Positions 7,451-13,956 of a DNA stretch of 17,576 nt are shown here, piece after piece (position 1 is the first letter of the stretch; every line of letters starts with the position of its first letter). Both the position numbers and the translations under genes were made by a program. The notes beneath the pieces are model-generated. The model saw only the letters and a program-made list of their open reading frames with translations. It did no database searches and was not told where the DNA came from. The stretch is taken from assembly GCA_900540685.1 (NCBI GenBank), contig UQGS01000046.1, positions 1 through 17,576 on the forward strand, given 5' to 3'. This DNA comes from an uncultured Catenibacterium sp. (GTDB lineage Bacteria; Bacillota_I; Bacilli_A; Erysipelotrichales; Coprobacillaceae).

Positions 7451-8196
7451 AATAGTAAGTCCTCCAGATATTTTCCTATTCCATCATGATCACAATCATC
7501 ACATACTGCATTAGAATATTCTTTCACATGCTTAAATGCATTGCCCATGGCAACACCTGTCCCTGCTTTAATAAGCATAGGGAGATCATTTTCACCATTC
7601 CCAAACGCAATTACATCCTTTAAATCTATATGATGATAATCCGCAATTCTCTCCAACATACTTCCTTTATCGACTCCTTGAGGGCCTATTTCCATCCAAT
7701 AGGCATCTACTAAAGAACATGAATAATCTAGTCCTTCTGTATTAAAAGACGAACGACCTGTAAAGACAAACTTATCAAAGATTGTATCTTCATGTATTTG
7801 TTTGTGTAAATGAAATAATCGAGAAGGAAATGATTCGTTATAGTGAAACATGACTCTTTTATTGTTTATATATACGATAAAGCCATAATGATAATCTTTC
7901 GCATACTTTTTCACCTTTAAGTAATCATCATAGTTTAAGCGTTCATGTTCAAATATCTTATGACCTAAATGATCATGATAACTTTGGCCATTATTGCAGG
8001 AATAGCCACTCATTGGATATTTCTCAAAGTGAAGCATATCACCATATTTCTTTAGACTATTGATATGTCTACCACTAGAAAGAATAATACCTATCCCCTT
8101 CTCTTCTAGTTTAATGAGTGTTTCTAGTGTTCGTGGTGAGATTTTTTGGTAGTGATTCAGTAATGTACCATCCATATCACAAAATATGAGTTTCAT
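7447..8196 (-). CDS. Cof-type HAD-IIB hydrolase (sugar-phosphate phosphatase-like)
   Basis: A 249-aa cytoplasmic HAD phosphatase. Motif I is DMDGTLL (residues 7-13, nucleophile Asp7, acid/base Asp9). Motif II is SSGR at about 40-43. The conserved Lys is in GVDKGSML, and motif III is GNGENDLPML. The middle is the type-IIB cap that selects the substrate. These enzymes usually remove phosphate from sugar phosphates, flavin or cofactor phosphates. GGGGAGG precedes the ATG by about 7 nt. The stop overlaps the AraC start, so the phosphatase and regulator are made together. A TATGAT (minus strand, 8223-8218) between the upstream terminator and the gene could be its -10; the -35 is weak. Confidence 0.92.
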   Translation of the reverse strand: MKLIFCDMDGTLLNHYQKISPRTLETLIKLEEKGIGIILSSGRHINSLKKYGDMLHFEKYPMSGYSCNNGQSYHDHLGHKIFEHERLNYDDYLKVKKYAKDYHYGFIVYINNKRVMFHYNESFPSRLFHLHKQIHEDTIFDKFVFTGRSSFNTEGLDYSCSLVDAYWMEIGPQGVDKGSMLERIADYHHIDLKDVIAFGNGENDLPMLIKAGTGVAMGNAFKHVKEYSNAVCDDCDHDGIGKYLEDLLL

Positions 8197-8227
8197 AGAA
8201 CACCTCCCCTAGAAACTATCATAACAC

Positions 8228-8257
8228 AAAAGGCTTCAAGACTAAAATCTTGAAGCC
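8228..8257 (-). terminator. Rho-independent terminator of the ABC operon
   Basis: GGCTTCAAGA (8232-8241), loop CTAAAA and TCTTGAAGCC (8248-8257) give a perfect 10-bp stem. TTTT follows on the minus strand. The last codons of the final operon gene are inside the stem. Confidence 0.88.
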
Positions 8258-8712
8258 AAAGTAATGAGATATTTACTAAACATGATAAGTATGAATGCAA
8301 TCATGAAAGTATGAGTCCCTAGTCTTTTATAGAAGAAGGACATACATAGTCCTATGACTATTTCAATACAGACTGTTTCTATAAGTCCTAAGATACAAAT
8401 ATCAAGAAAGAAAAAATCAGTAAGAATAGAAAACAATACAAATATAATAAGTGTAGATATTATTCTTTTAAGCATCATTGTATGATATTTCCTTCTTCCC
8501 ATTCTGATAATTGAAAATGTATCTATCTCAATATACTGGAAGATGCAGTCAAACACTATTTTTAAATAGAAGTAGTTAACTAGAAATGCAAATACAACGT
8601 AAATAGGTCTTTGAGGAAAGAAGTATTTGATATCAATAAAATCGATATGAAACACTTCTTTACATATGAGAAATAGAATGAAGAGAGACACATAGTTCTT
8701 AATTGTCTTCAC
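8242..8712 (-). CDS. Small multi-span membrane protein of the ABC operon
   Basis: A protein of about 156 aa, mostly hydrophobic, with around four membrane segments: near the N-terminus (NYVSLFILFLICKEVF), an aromatic stretch (PIYVVFAFLVNYFYLKIVF), a long central pair (IISTLIIFVLFSILTDFFFL, then ICILGLIETVCIEIVIGLCM) and a C-terminal one (FMIAFILIMFSKYLITL). I do not recognise the family. The likely start is GTG at 8712, with AGGGG upstream, giving a 14-bp overlap with the ATPase gene. A TTG at 8733 extends the frame but has no ribosome site. Position and coupling suggest a third membrane subunit of the transporter encoded in this operon. The gene runs into the operon terminator. Confidence 0.72.
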   Translation of the reverse strand: MKTIKNYVSLFILFLICKEVFHIDFIDIKYFFPQRPIYVVFAFLVNYFYLKIVFDCIFQYIEIDTFSIIRMGRRKYHTMMLKRIISTLIIFVLFSILTDFFFLDICILGLIETVCIEIVIGLCMSFFYKRLGTHTFMIAFILIMFSKYLITLASRF

Positions 8713-9304
8713 TTTGAAGCTTCCCCTCTTCAAGTAAATAGGTATGCGTATAGTTTACACGTGCTAAACGGTCATGTGATGCAATCACTATACTTTTACC
8801 ACCTTCTATTAATGTATTGACCATATCCTCAAATACGACAATACTCTCTTCATCCAAGCCTCTCGTTGGTTCATCAAAAAATATAAGATTCTGATCTTCC
8901 ATCACTGCCTGAATAATACCTGCTTTTTGTCTCATACCTACAGAATAATTCTTAAGTATAGAAGCATTATCATAATCTAAAGAATACATATGACATAGTT
9001 CTCTTATTCTTTCTTCATTATAGTGATGATTGATAGAGGCAAGAAATTCAAGATTGAATCTTAGTGATTCATTTTCAATAAATCCTGGATTTTCTATAAG
9101 TGCACCAATGTACGTATCAGAATCCTTTTCAATCGCACCTGAGTCACTTTGAATAATATCACAGATGATTTTAAAGAGTGTGGATTTACCACATCCATTC
9201 TTTCCATGTATATAAAGACATTCCCCTGTATTTATTTCTAGATTAATATCTTCTAATACAGTGTTTTGTTTAAAGCTCTTTTTAATATGATTAACTTTCA
9301 ACAT
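8699..9304 (-). CDS. ABC transporter ATP-binding protein, BcrA/LanF-like
   Basis: A 201-aa ATPase that should power the membrane proteins beside it. Walker A is GKNGCGKST (34-42), the signature YSVGMRQK (120-127), Walker B LIFFDEP (140-146) and the switch His177 in ASHD. The Q-loop position reads IGALIENPGF with Glu71 instead of Gln. That E-loop form is known from lantibiotic-immunity (LanF) ATPases and similar sequences occur in BcrA-type proteins, so it points to a self-protection or peptide-handling exporter (inference). It is shorter than typical LanF or BcrA proteins, ending soon after the H-loop. Ribosome site AGGAGGG is 7 nt before the ATG and overlaps the upstream gene's stop. It overlaps the next gene, so the operon is tightly coupled. 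Confidence 0.9.
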   Translation of the reverse strand: MLKVNHIKKSFKQNTVLEDINLEINTGECLYIHGKNGCGKSTLFKIICDIIQSDSGAIEKDSDTYIGALIENPGFIENESLRFNLEFLASINHHYNEERIRELCHMYSLDYDNASILKNYSVGMRQKAGIIQAVMEDQNLIFFDEPTRGLDEESIVVFEDMVNTLIEGGKSIVIASHDRLARVNYTHTYLLEEGKLQSEDN

Positions 9305-9316
9305 CTTTATTCCCTC

Positions 9317-9805
9317 CTAGAAGAACATATAATGACAAACAAGATTAATAATAATTGGCAAAGCGATATAGAGAATGTTTGATTTTCTATTGAACTGTAA
9401 GTAAATAATGGATATCTCAACTAAAAATAGCAATGTATAAATAACTAACATGAATAGAAGTTTGATACTCATATGAGAGAGTCCATATACAAGAAATAAG
9501 AAGCCATAGAGAACTGCTAAGAAAAGAAGTGTAGTCATGATCATAAAGGCATAGATATTTTGTTTTGTATTCTTATAGCCCTTACGTGTAATCAAAGTAT
9601 GGTGAATCCCATTGATGATCATGATCTTCTTATACATCAATACAAGACACGCAATATTTAGAATCAAGGTAATATAATTACTTGTAAGAAGAATATAGAT
9701 GAAATTAAATCTCCTATTTAATCTTGTGACTACAGGAATAAGAAGAATCAAAATAATAAGTGAAATAGTGTCCTGTTTCTTAATAAGTTTAAGTAGTGGA
9801 GTCAT
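9317..9805 (-). CDS. Membrane protein, probable ABC permease subunit
   Basis: A 162-aa hydrophobic protein with about five membrane segments: an N-terminal TISLIILILLIPVV, then YITLILNIACLVLMY, FMIMTTLLFLAVLYGFLFLV, LLFMLVIYTLLFLVEISIIY and a C-terminal ILYIALPIIINLVC. A basic cytoplasmic stretch follows the second segment (TRKGYKNTKQN). I do not recognise a named family. GAGGG precedes the ATG by 7 nt. The start overlaps the upstream gene by 17 nt and the stop touches the ATPase ribosome site, so it belongs to the same transporter. Size and layout suit a short ABC-2-like immunity permease, split into separate small proteins. Confidence 0.75.
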   Translation of the reverse strand: MTPLLKLIKKQDTISLIILILLIPVVTRLNRRFNFIYILLTSNYITLILNIACLVLMYKKIMIINGIHHTLITRKGYKNTKQNIYAFMIMTTLLFLAVLYGFLFLVYGLSHMSIKLLFMLVIYTLLFLVEISIIYLQFNRKSNILYIALPIIINLVCHYMFF

Positions 9806-10646
9806 GATAATCCCTCATTCCAAAAAGAATAGATGACAAGAGATAATAAAGTAATGCCGTACCAATATAGAAGAGATGAGGATTATTATTGAGGACAGGA
9901 CTTTTAATAATACTTGGGGTGAGAATATTAATGATATTCAAGAAATAAGCCAATGTGGCAATCAAGCTTCCTGATGTATTATAGAATATATGAGATAAAA
10001 CAGATGCACCAATATAAAGAATAAGTGATACAAGTAAACCTAAAGTTCTATAGAGATAAACATTCTTAATAAAGTACTGTAATGAAAATAAGAAATGAGA
10101 AAAGAGTGCATAACCAATTGATGAAAGAACCATATAAATAATAAGATTGAGAAGTAATGAACTTGATAATAAATTAGTCTGTCTTGTTGCATTCATATAG
10201 ATTGGATTAATAGAAAAGGATATCTTAAAAAAGAAAAGATGAATAATGAGTATTGTAAGTAAATGAGTGATAAGAATAAGAATGAATGTCGAAACGAAAT
10301 TGAATTGTCTTTCCTTTTTATGATAAATAGAAGAAGACATACGTGTTATCAGAAAATGATTGAATTTATTATGATTATATAATAAGAAATCAGCACTAAT
10401 GATATTAGGAATAATGAGAGTTGTAAGGACATATAATATAAGTGTCAATCCTGAATCCTGTAAGTAATAGAAGAAGTCTAAACCCATTTCAGGATCCTTT
10501 GATTTCATGAGTATCATTTCATTGTTAGAGATAGATCCATAGGCTCCTTTATAACTGATAAATACACCTATGATAATCGCAATGAAATAAAAAGAGAATA
10601 AGAGAATTTTCTTTTTTGATTTAAATAAGTAGAAGAAATGTTGCAT
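9789..10646 (-). CDS. Membrane protein, probable main ABC permease subunit
   Basis: A 285-aa protein with about six membrane segments. The first is near the N-terminus (ILLFSFYFIAIIIGVFISY), followed by an outer loop containing SNNEMILMKSKDPEMG. The rest are in pairs through to LLYYLLSSILFGM. The plan (helix 1, long loop, then a five-helix block) resembles ABC-2 permeases, which in related antimicrobial-resistance systems pair with BcrA/LanF ATPases. I chose ATG at 10646 because AAGGAGA lies 6-7 nt upstream; the longer form to 10667 has no ribosome site. It follows the secreted-protein gene after a hairpin that probably reduces read-through. The family is not firmly recognised. Confidence 0.75.
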   Translation of the reverse strand: MQHFFYLFKSKKKILLFSFYFIAIIIGVFISYKGAYGSISNNEMILMKSKDPEMGLDFFYYLQDSGLTLILYVLTTLIIPNIISADFLLYNHNKFNHFLITRMSSSIYHKKERQFNFVSTFILILITHLLTILIIHLFFFKISFSINPIYMNATRQTNLLSSSLLLNLIIYMVLSSIGYALFSHFLFSLQYFIKNVYLYRTLGLLVSLILYIGASVLSHIFYNTSGSLIATLAYFLNIINILTPSIIKSPVLNNNPHLFYIGTALLYYLLSSILFGMRDYHDSTT

Positions 10647-10668
10647 AAATAGTCTCCTTTCTAGCATT

Positions 10669-10698
10669 AAAGGATAGTCACTGTAGCAACTATCCTTT
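10669..10698 (-). terminator. Attenuator-like hairpin after the secreted-protein gene
   Basis: Perfect 10-bp arms AAAGGATAGT (10669-10678) and ACTATCCTTT (10689-10698) around a 10-nt loop start 6 nt after the stop codon. On the minus strand only TTTAAT follows, so termination is probably partial. That would give more secreted protein than transporter. Confidence 0.7.
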
Positions 10699-10704
10699 CA
10701 ACAA

Positions 10705-11127
10705 TTAATCGATATGATCAGAAGAGAACTTCAAGGAAACTTCAATATATCCCGGATCAATATTACTTGTTGACATTTTCGTATATAGAGTATTTCCTTT
10801 ATCTACAGTACTATAAAATTTAGGATGTGCCACAGTCCCATAAACTTCTACCGCTGGAGAACGATTTGCTTTACCAGAAGTAATAAATCTTGCATACGGA
10901 GCAATAACAGCACCATATGATGCCTTCATCGAACCAGTCACGCTAGTTGTAACTTTCTTAGATCCGTTAGAAAGATTATACTTTGTACCTCCTTTAGGTG
11001 GAATGTTTACATATTCTGCTGTCTGCCAAGATGTACCTTTCTTCACATCAGCATTAACAGAAAGTAAACCTGCAGTAAAAATACAAACCAAACACAAACC
11101 ACTTGTTAAAACCATTTTTGTTTTCAT
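10705..11127 (-). CDS. Secreted protein of unknown family, first gene of the ABC operon
   Basis: A 140-aa precursor with a classic Sec signal peptide: basic MKTK, hydrophobic core VLTSGLCLVCIFTAGLL, and a likely cut after SVNA (residue 26). The mature part of about 114 aa has no cysteine, is rich in Thr, Ser, Gly and Lys, and looks all-beta (for example KKVTTSVTGSMKASYG, then PAVEVYGTVAHP). I do not recognise the family. It reminds me loosely of DUF2712-like secreted proteins found with ABC and LytTR/GHKL genes, but I cannot confirm this. ATG at 11127 has AAAGGAG about 11 nt upstream; the in-frame GTG at 11139 lies on the ribosome site. Being first in an operon with an E-loop ABC transporter, and divergent to a LytTR regulator, suggests a bacteriocin-like or signal protein. 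Confidence 0.78.
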   Translation of the reverse strand: MKTKMVLTSGLCLVCIFTAGLLSVNADVKKGTSWQTAEYVNIPPKGGTKYNLSNGSKKVTTSVTGSMKASYGAVIAPYARFITSGKANRSPAVEVYGTVAHPKFYSTVDKGNTLYTKMSTSNIDPGYIEVSLKFSSDHID

Positions 11128-11187
11128 ACTTCTATTCACTCCTTTCGATTTTTCAGTATTGAAAAAGATGGTTTAATTACCTATTCC

Positions 11188-11229
11188 TCTTAACAGGTCA
11201 ATTGTAATAAATATATTCATATGTTAAGA
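11188..11229. promoter_or_regulatory. Divergent promoter region with inverted TGTTAAGA sites
   Basis: TCTTAACA (11188-11195) and TGTTAAGA (11222-11229) are perfect 8-bp inverted repeats with a 26-nt spacer, between the secreted-protein and response-regulator genes. Their GTTAAG core matches known LytTR/AgrA half-sites (ACAGTTAAG type), although those are normally direct repeats. On the minus strand TTGACC (11201-11196) is a good -35 with only a poor -10 (TAATTA, 16-nt spacer), as expected for an activator-dependent promoter. Confidence 0.5.
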
Positions 11230-11341
11230 TTTAAATAGTGTTTTCTTTCCTGATTTCATTCTAAATAATACATTATATATATTCAATTTGATGATCGTTA
11301 ATGGTCTATTTAAAAGCGACAATGATAAGGAGATGAGATTT

Positions 11342-12037
11342 ATGGCATATAAAATTGCGGTTGTAGATGATGAAGAAGATGACTTAAAACATGTTAGTCA
11401 TCACATAAGTGATTTCTTCTCATCTACAGATATAGAGCTTAATACATATAGGGATGCCCTGCATTTTCCTATAGATGTATATTTTGATGTCTTATTTCTA
11501 GATATTGATATGCCTCATGTTTCAGGATTAGAACTAGCGAAAGAGTATAAAAAAAGACATCAAAATGCCTTGATTATCTTTATTACAAGTCATAATGAAC
11601 TTGTCTATAAAGCATGTAATATACATCCTTTTGACTTTATTAGAAAAGAGAATCTAGATATAGAAATGCCCGATGTATTAGAAGAGATTAACTATCAATT
11701 ATCTCATTTACATCCAAGTGTGACATTTTATATCAATGGGAATGCCTATGTATTAAGAAAAGAATTGATACTTTATTGTGAAAGTTTCAATCATCAAACA
11801 GAGATACATTTTGACGCGTCTTCTATAACTGTCAATATGCAGTTAGGTGATGTAGAAAGAACGATTGATTCTAATCATTTTAAGAGAGTAGGACGTTCTT
11901 ATCTCGTAAATATGAAAAAAGTTACTAAGCTAGAAGGTACAATATTATTTTTAGGTGAGCACTACCAGATACCAATAAGTAGAAGAAAGAAAAAGCTTGT
12001 ATTAGGGTATATGAAGGAGGAAAATATAAGTAACTAA
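11342..12037 (+). CDS. LytTR-family response regulator (AgrA/ComE-like)
   Basis: A 231-aa regulator. The receiver domain (about 1-120) has acidic VVDDEEDD at 7-14, phospho-acceptor Asp54 in LFLDIDMP, T82/S83 in ITSH and Lys102 in FIRKEN. A LytTR DNA-binding domain follows at about 126-228, including HFKRVGRSYLVNMKKV and the closing ISRRKKK. Such regulators usually control peptide-signalled bacteriocin or virulence genes. ATG at 11342 follows AAGGAG at about 9 nt; a longer frame from 11288 lacks a site. Its natural partner is the GHKL kinase at 13957, now separated by an inserted element. An AAGGAGG at 12014-12020, inside the last codons, looks like the ribosome site of a once-adjacent downstream gene. 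Confidence 0.92.
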   Translation: MAYKIAVVDDEEDDLKHVSHHISDFFSSTDIELNTYRDALHFPIDVYFDVLFLDIDMPHVSGLELAKEYKKRHQNALIIFITSHNELVYKACNIHPFDFIRKENLDIEMPDVLEEINYQLSHLHPSVTFYINGNAYVLRKELILYCESFNHQTEIHFDASSITVNMQLGDVERTIDSNHFKRVGRSYLVNMKKVTKLEGTILFLGEHYQIPISRRKKKLVLGYMKEENISN

Positions 12038-12093
12038 ATATATCGACTGTTGTGATCAAATGTGTTCAAGTCTCCTCAAAGGAGAGCGTTAAA

Positions 12094-12637
12094 ATGAACA
12101 CATTAAATATCACAAATTATAAATTAAAGGATTTTGCTGAACTTTTAGGCGTATCTGTTAAGATATTATAACGTTGAGATAGAAAAGGAACTTTAAAGGC
12201 AAACCGAGTCCAAACTAATAGGCATTATTATACTTATAATCATCATTTACTAAATCAAATTTCATTTTTAAGATAGTTTTGTAATGTAAAAGAATTATTG
12301 CAGACCAGTGTGCTGAAGATTATTGAAACCGTGTAACGATTTATTAGATGAAGTAATGGAACAAAAAATCAAAACTTTAATTAGAATACCCACAAACCAC
12401 AGGTTAGTGAGAATTAAATTTCATTAACGCCGATTAATAGGCGTTAATGAAGACGAACTTGATGCATGGATTTTCCATTTGTACTATAATTAGATTAGAA
12501 ATCAGATGGAGAACTCATGCAGGATATTGTTTCAATACTTCATGTGTTTTCCTGCAGATTGCAACGGGATTCGTAAGTATAAAAAACATATAGAAAGGGA
12601 TGAGGAAATTGCTGAAGAGCTTCAAAACGGAAATTAA
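12094..12637 (+). pseudogene. Degraded IS607 tnpA (serine recombinase)
   Basis: ATG at 12094, with GGAGAG about 8 nt before, opens a MerR-like reading (DFAELLGVSVKIL at 12133-12171, then DRKGTLKANRVQTNRHYYTY). It is broken by TAA and TGA where the family has the Q and W of LQRWD. The central catalytic part is mostly gone: only LLDEVMEQKIKT (about 12339-12375) survives, in another frame. The C-terminus is readable as GELMQDIVSILHVFSCRLQ (from about 12508), a one-base shift near 12562, then IRKYKKHIERDEEIAEEL to a stop at 12635-12637, overlapping the tnpB start as in intact elements. The frameshifts, stops and internal loss make it non-functional. About 544 nt remain, against roughly 600 or more expected. 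Confidence 0.88.
12420..12451. repeat. Perfect 12-bp palindromic hairpin inside the tnpA remnant
   Basis: TTCATTAACGCC (12420-12431), an 8-nt loop GATTAATA and GGCGTTAATGAA (12440-12451). It lies where the central tnpA coding sequence is missing and does not correspond to any tnpA-like reading. There is no T-run, so it is not an obvious terminator. Confidence 0.8.
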
Positions 12638-13763
12638 TCCAACAGAGGAGCAGAAAGTCAAGATTCGTAAAACAATAGGTACTTGCAGATTTATCTATAA
12701 CTTCTATCTTGCTCATAATAAGGAACTTTATGAAAGTGGCAAAAAGTTTATGAGCAGCAACCAGTTTAGAGTATGGCTCAACAATGAGTTTCTTCCGAGC
12801 CATCCAGAATATTCCTGGATCAAGGAAGCTTATTCAAAATCGGTAACACAGGCAGTAAATAACGGACAGACCGCATTTGAAAACTTCTTTAATCATAAGA
12901 CTGCCTTTCCAAAATTTAAAAAGAAAGGCAAATCTAATGTGAAAATGTATTTTGTAAGGAATAATCCAAAAGATTGCCTTTGCGAAAGACACAGAATCAA
13001 GATTCCGTCACTTGGCTGGGTACGCATCAAAGAGAAAGGATATATTCCCACAACAAAAAACGGATATGTAATTAAGAGCGGTCATGTCTCTATAAAAGCT
13101 GACAGATACTATGTTTCAGTTCTTATAGAAGTCCCAGATAAAAGGATAGTCAGTAATTCCAGTGAAGGAATTGGCATTGACCTTGGATTAAAGGACTTTG
13201 CGGTTGTCTCTAATGGAAAGACTTATAAGAACATCAACAAATCTGCAAAATTAAGGAAGCTTGAAAAAAAGCTTATTCGAGAACAGAGAAGTCTTTCTCG
13301 AAAGTATGAAAATCTAAAGAAAGGAGGGTCCACTCAAAAAAGAAATATACAAAAACAAAGGCTTAAGATACAGAAGCTTCATCATAGAATTGACAATATT
13401 CGTACTGATTACATCAATAAGATAATCGCAGAGATAGTGAAAACCAAGCCATCTTATATAACGATTGAAGATCTAAACGTATCAGGAATGATGAAGAACA
13501 AGCATCTTTCAAAGGCAGTTGCTTCGCAGAAGTTTTATGAATTTAAAACAAAGCTTGAAGCTAAATGCAAAGAGAATGGAATTGAACTTCGAGTTGTAGA
13601 TAGATGGTTCCCATCATCTAAGACATGTCATTGCTGTAAAAGTATCAAGAAAGATTTAAATCTTTCAGATAGAGTTTTCAGATGTGATTGTGGTTATATC
13701 GAAGACAGAGATTTCAATGCTGCACTTAATCTGAGAGATGCTACAACTTACGAAGTTGCATAA
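12600..13763 (+). CDS. tnpB: TnpB RNA-guided nuclease (IS607-associated)
   Basis: A 387-aa protein of full family length. The N-terminal part (MRKLLKSFKTEINPTEEQ, later CRFIYNFYL and FPKFKKKGK) is the standard TnpB wedge/REC region. RuvC catalytic residues are all present: Asp194 in GIDLGLKDF, Glu290 in ITIEDLNVSGM and Asp371 in DRDFNAALN. The zinc-finger cysteines are C343, C346, C362 and C364. TnpB proteins cut DNA using an RNA transcribed from the element's right end. The start overlaps the tnpA remnant; only AAAGG lies just before the ATG, so translation was probably coupled to tnpA, now broken. It has no stop or frameshift, while tnpA beside it is ruined, so it may be kept by selection or be recently orphaned. 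Confidence 0.93.
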   Translation: MRKLLKSFKTEINPTEEQKVKIRKTIGTCRFIYNFYLAHNKELYESGKKFMSSNQFRVWLNNEFLPSHPEYSWIKEAYSKSVTQAVNNGQTAFENFFNHKTAFPKFKKKGKSNVKMYFVRNNPKDCLCERHRIKIPSLGWVRIKEKGYIPTTKNGYVIKSGHVSIKADRYYVSVLIEVPDKRIVSNSSEGIGIDLGLKDFAVVSNGKTYKNINKSAKLRKLEKKLIREQRSLSRKYENLKKGGSTQKRNIQKQRLKIQKLHHRIDNIRTDYINKIIAEIVKTKPSYITIEDLNVSGMMKNKHLSKAVASQKFYEFKTKLEAKCKENGIELRVVDRWFPSSKTCHCCKSIKKDLNLSDRVFRCDCGYIEDRDFNAALNLRDATTYEVA

Positions 13764-13935
13764 ACAAACGCAAGCGTAGGTGTGTACCGAAGGCTATTTC
13801 GGGAATTTACGACTATGAAGTGTACTAGAACTTGTGAGTAGATATGATTTCGGTCAATCCAAAGCATACACGATGACATAGTAAGTAATGTTCGTGAGAA
13901 CTTACATTATCTCGATGTGAGTATATTTAATCACA
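13744..13935 (+). ncRNA. Putative omega-RNA (right-end guide RNA scaffold) of TnpB
   Basis: The tnpB tail and 3' flank are hairpin-rich: CAACTT/AAGTTG (13744-13758), ACG/CGT (13768-13777), CCGAA/TTCGG (13787-13802) and GTAAGT/ACTTAC with inner GTTC/GAAC (13880-13904). No ORF is present. TnpB guide RNAs of IS605/IS607 elements come from exactly this position, with the guide being the DNA just past the element end. Exact 5' and 3' ends cannot be set from sequence alone. Confidence 0.6.
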
Positions 13936-13956
13936 TTTTGAGTGGCAGGTGCATGA

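Larger units (their letters stand above)
12038..13950 (+). mobile_element. IS607-type element with dead tnpA and intact tnpB
   Basis: Gene order tnpA (serine recombinase with N-terminal helix-turn-helix), then overlapping tnpB, is that of IS607. The ends are not precisely defined; IS607 elements have no standard terminal repeats or target duplication. Near the ends, 12051-12063 (TGTGATCAAATGT) and the reverse complement of 13923-13935 (TGTGATTAAATAT) match at 11 of 13 positions, which suggests where the edges lie. It sits exactly between a response regulator and its kinase. Confidence 0.75.

Noticed and set aside
10705..11127. Lactococcin 972-type bacteriocin
   Set aside because: The mature sequence lacks the GGGTW-like start and the pattern of that family, and no large immunity membrane protein follows.
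12540..12803. 87-codon open frame on the minus strand
   Set aside because: It is the antisense of the tnpA remnant and tnpB start, with no ribosome site.
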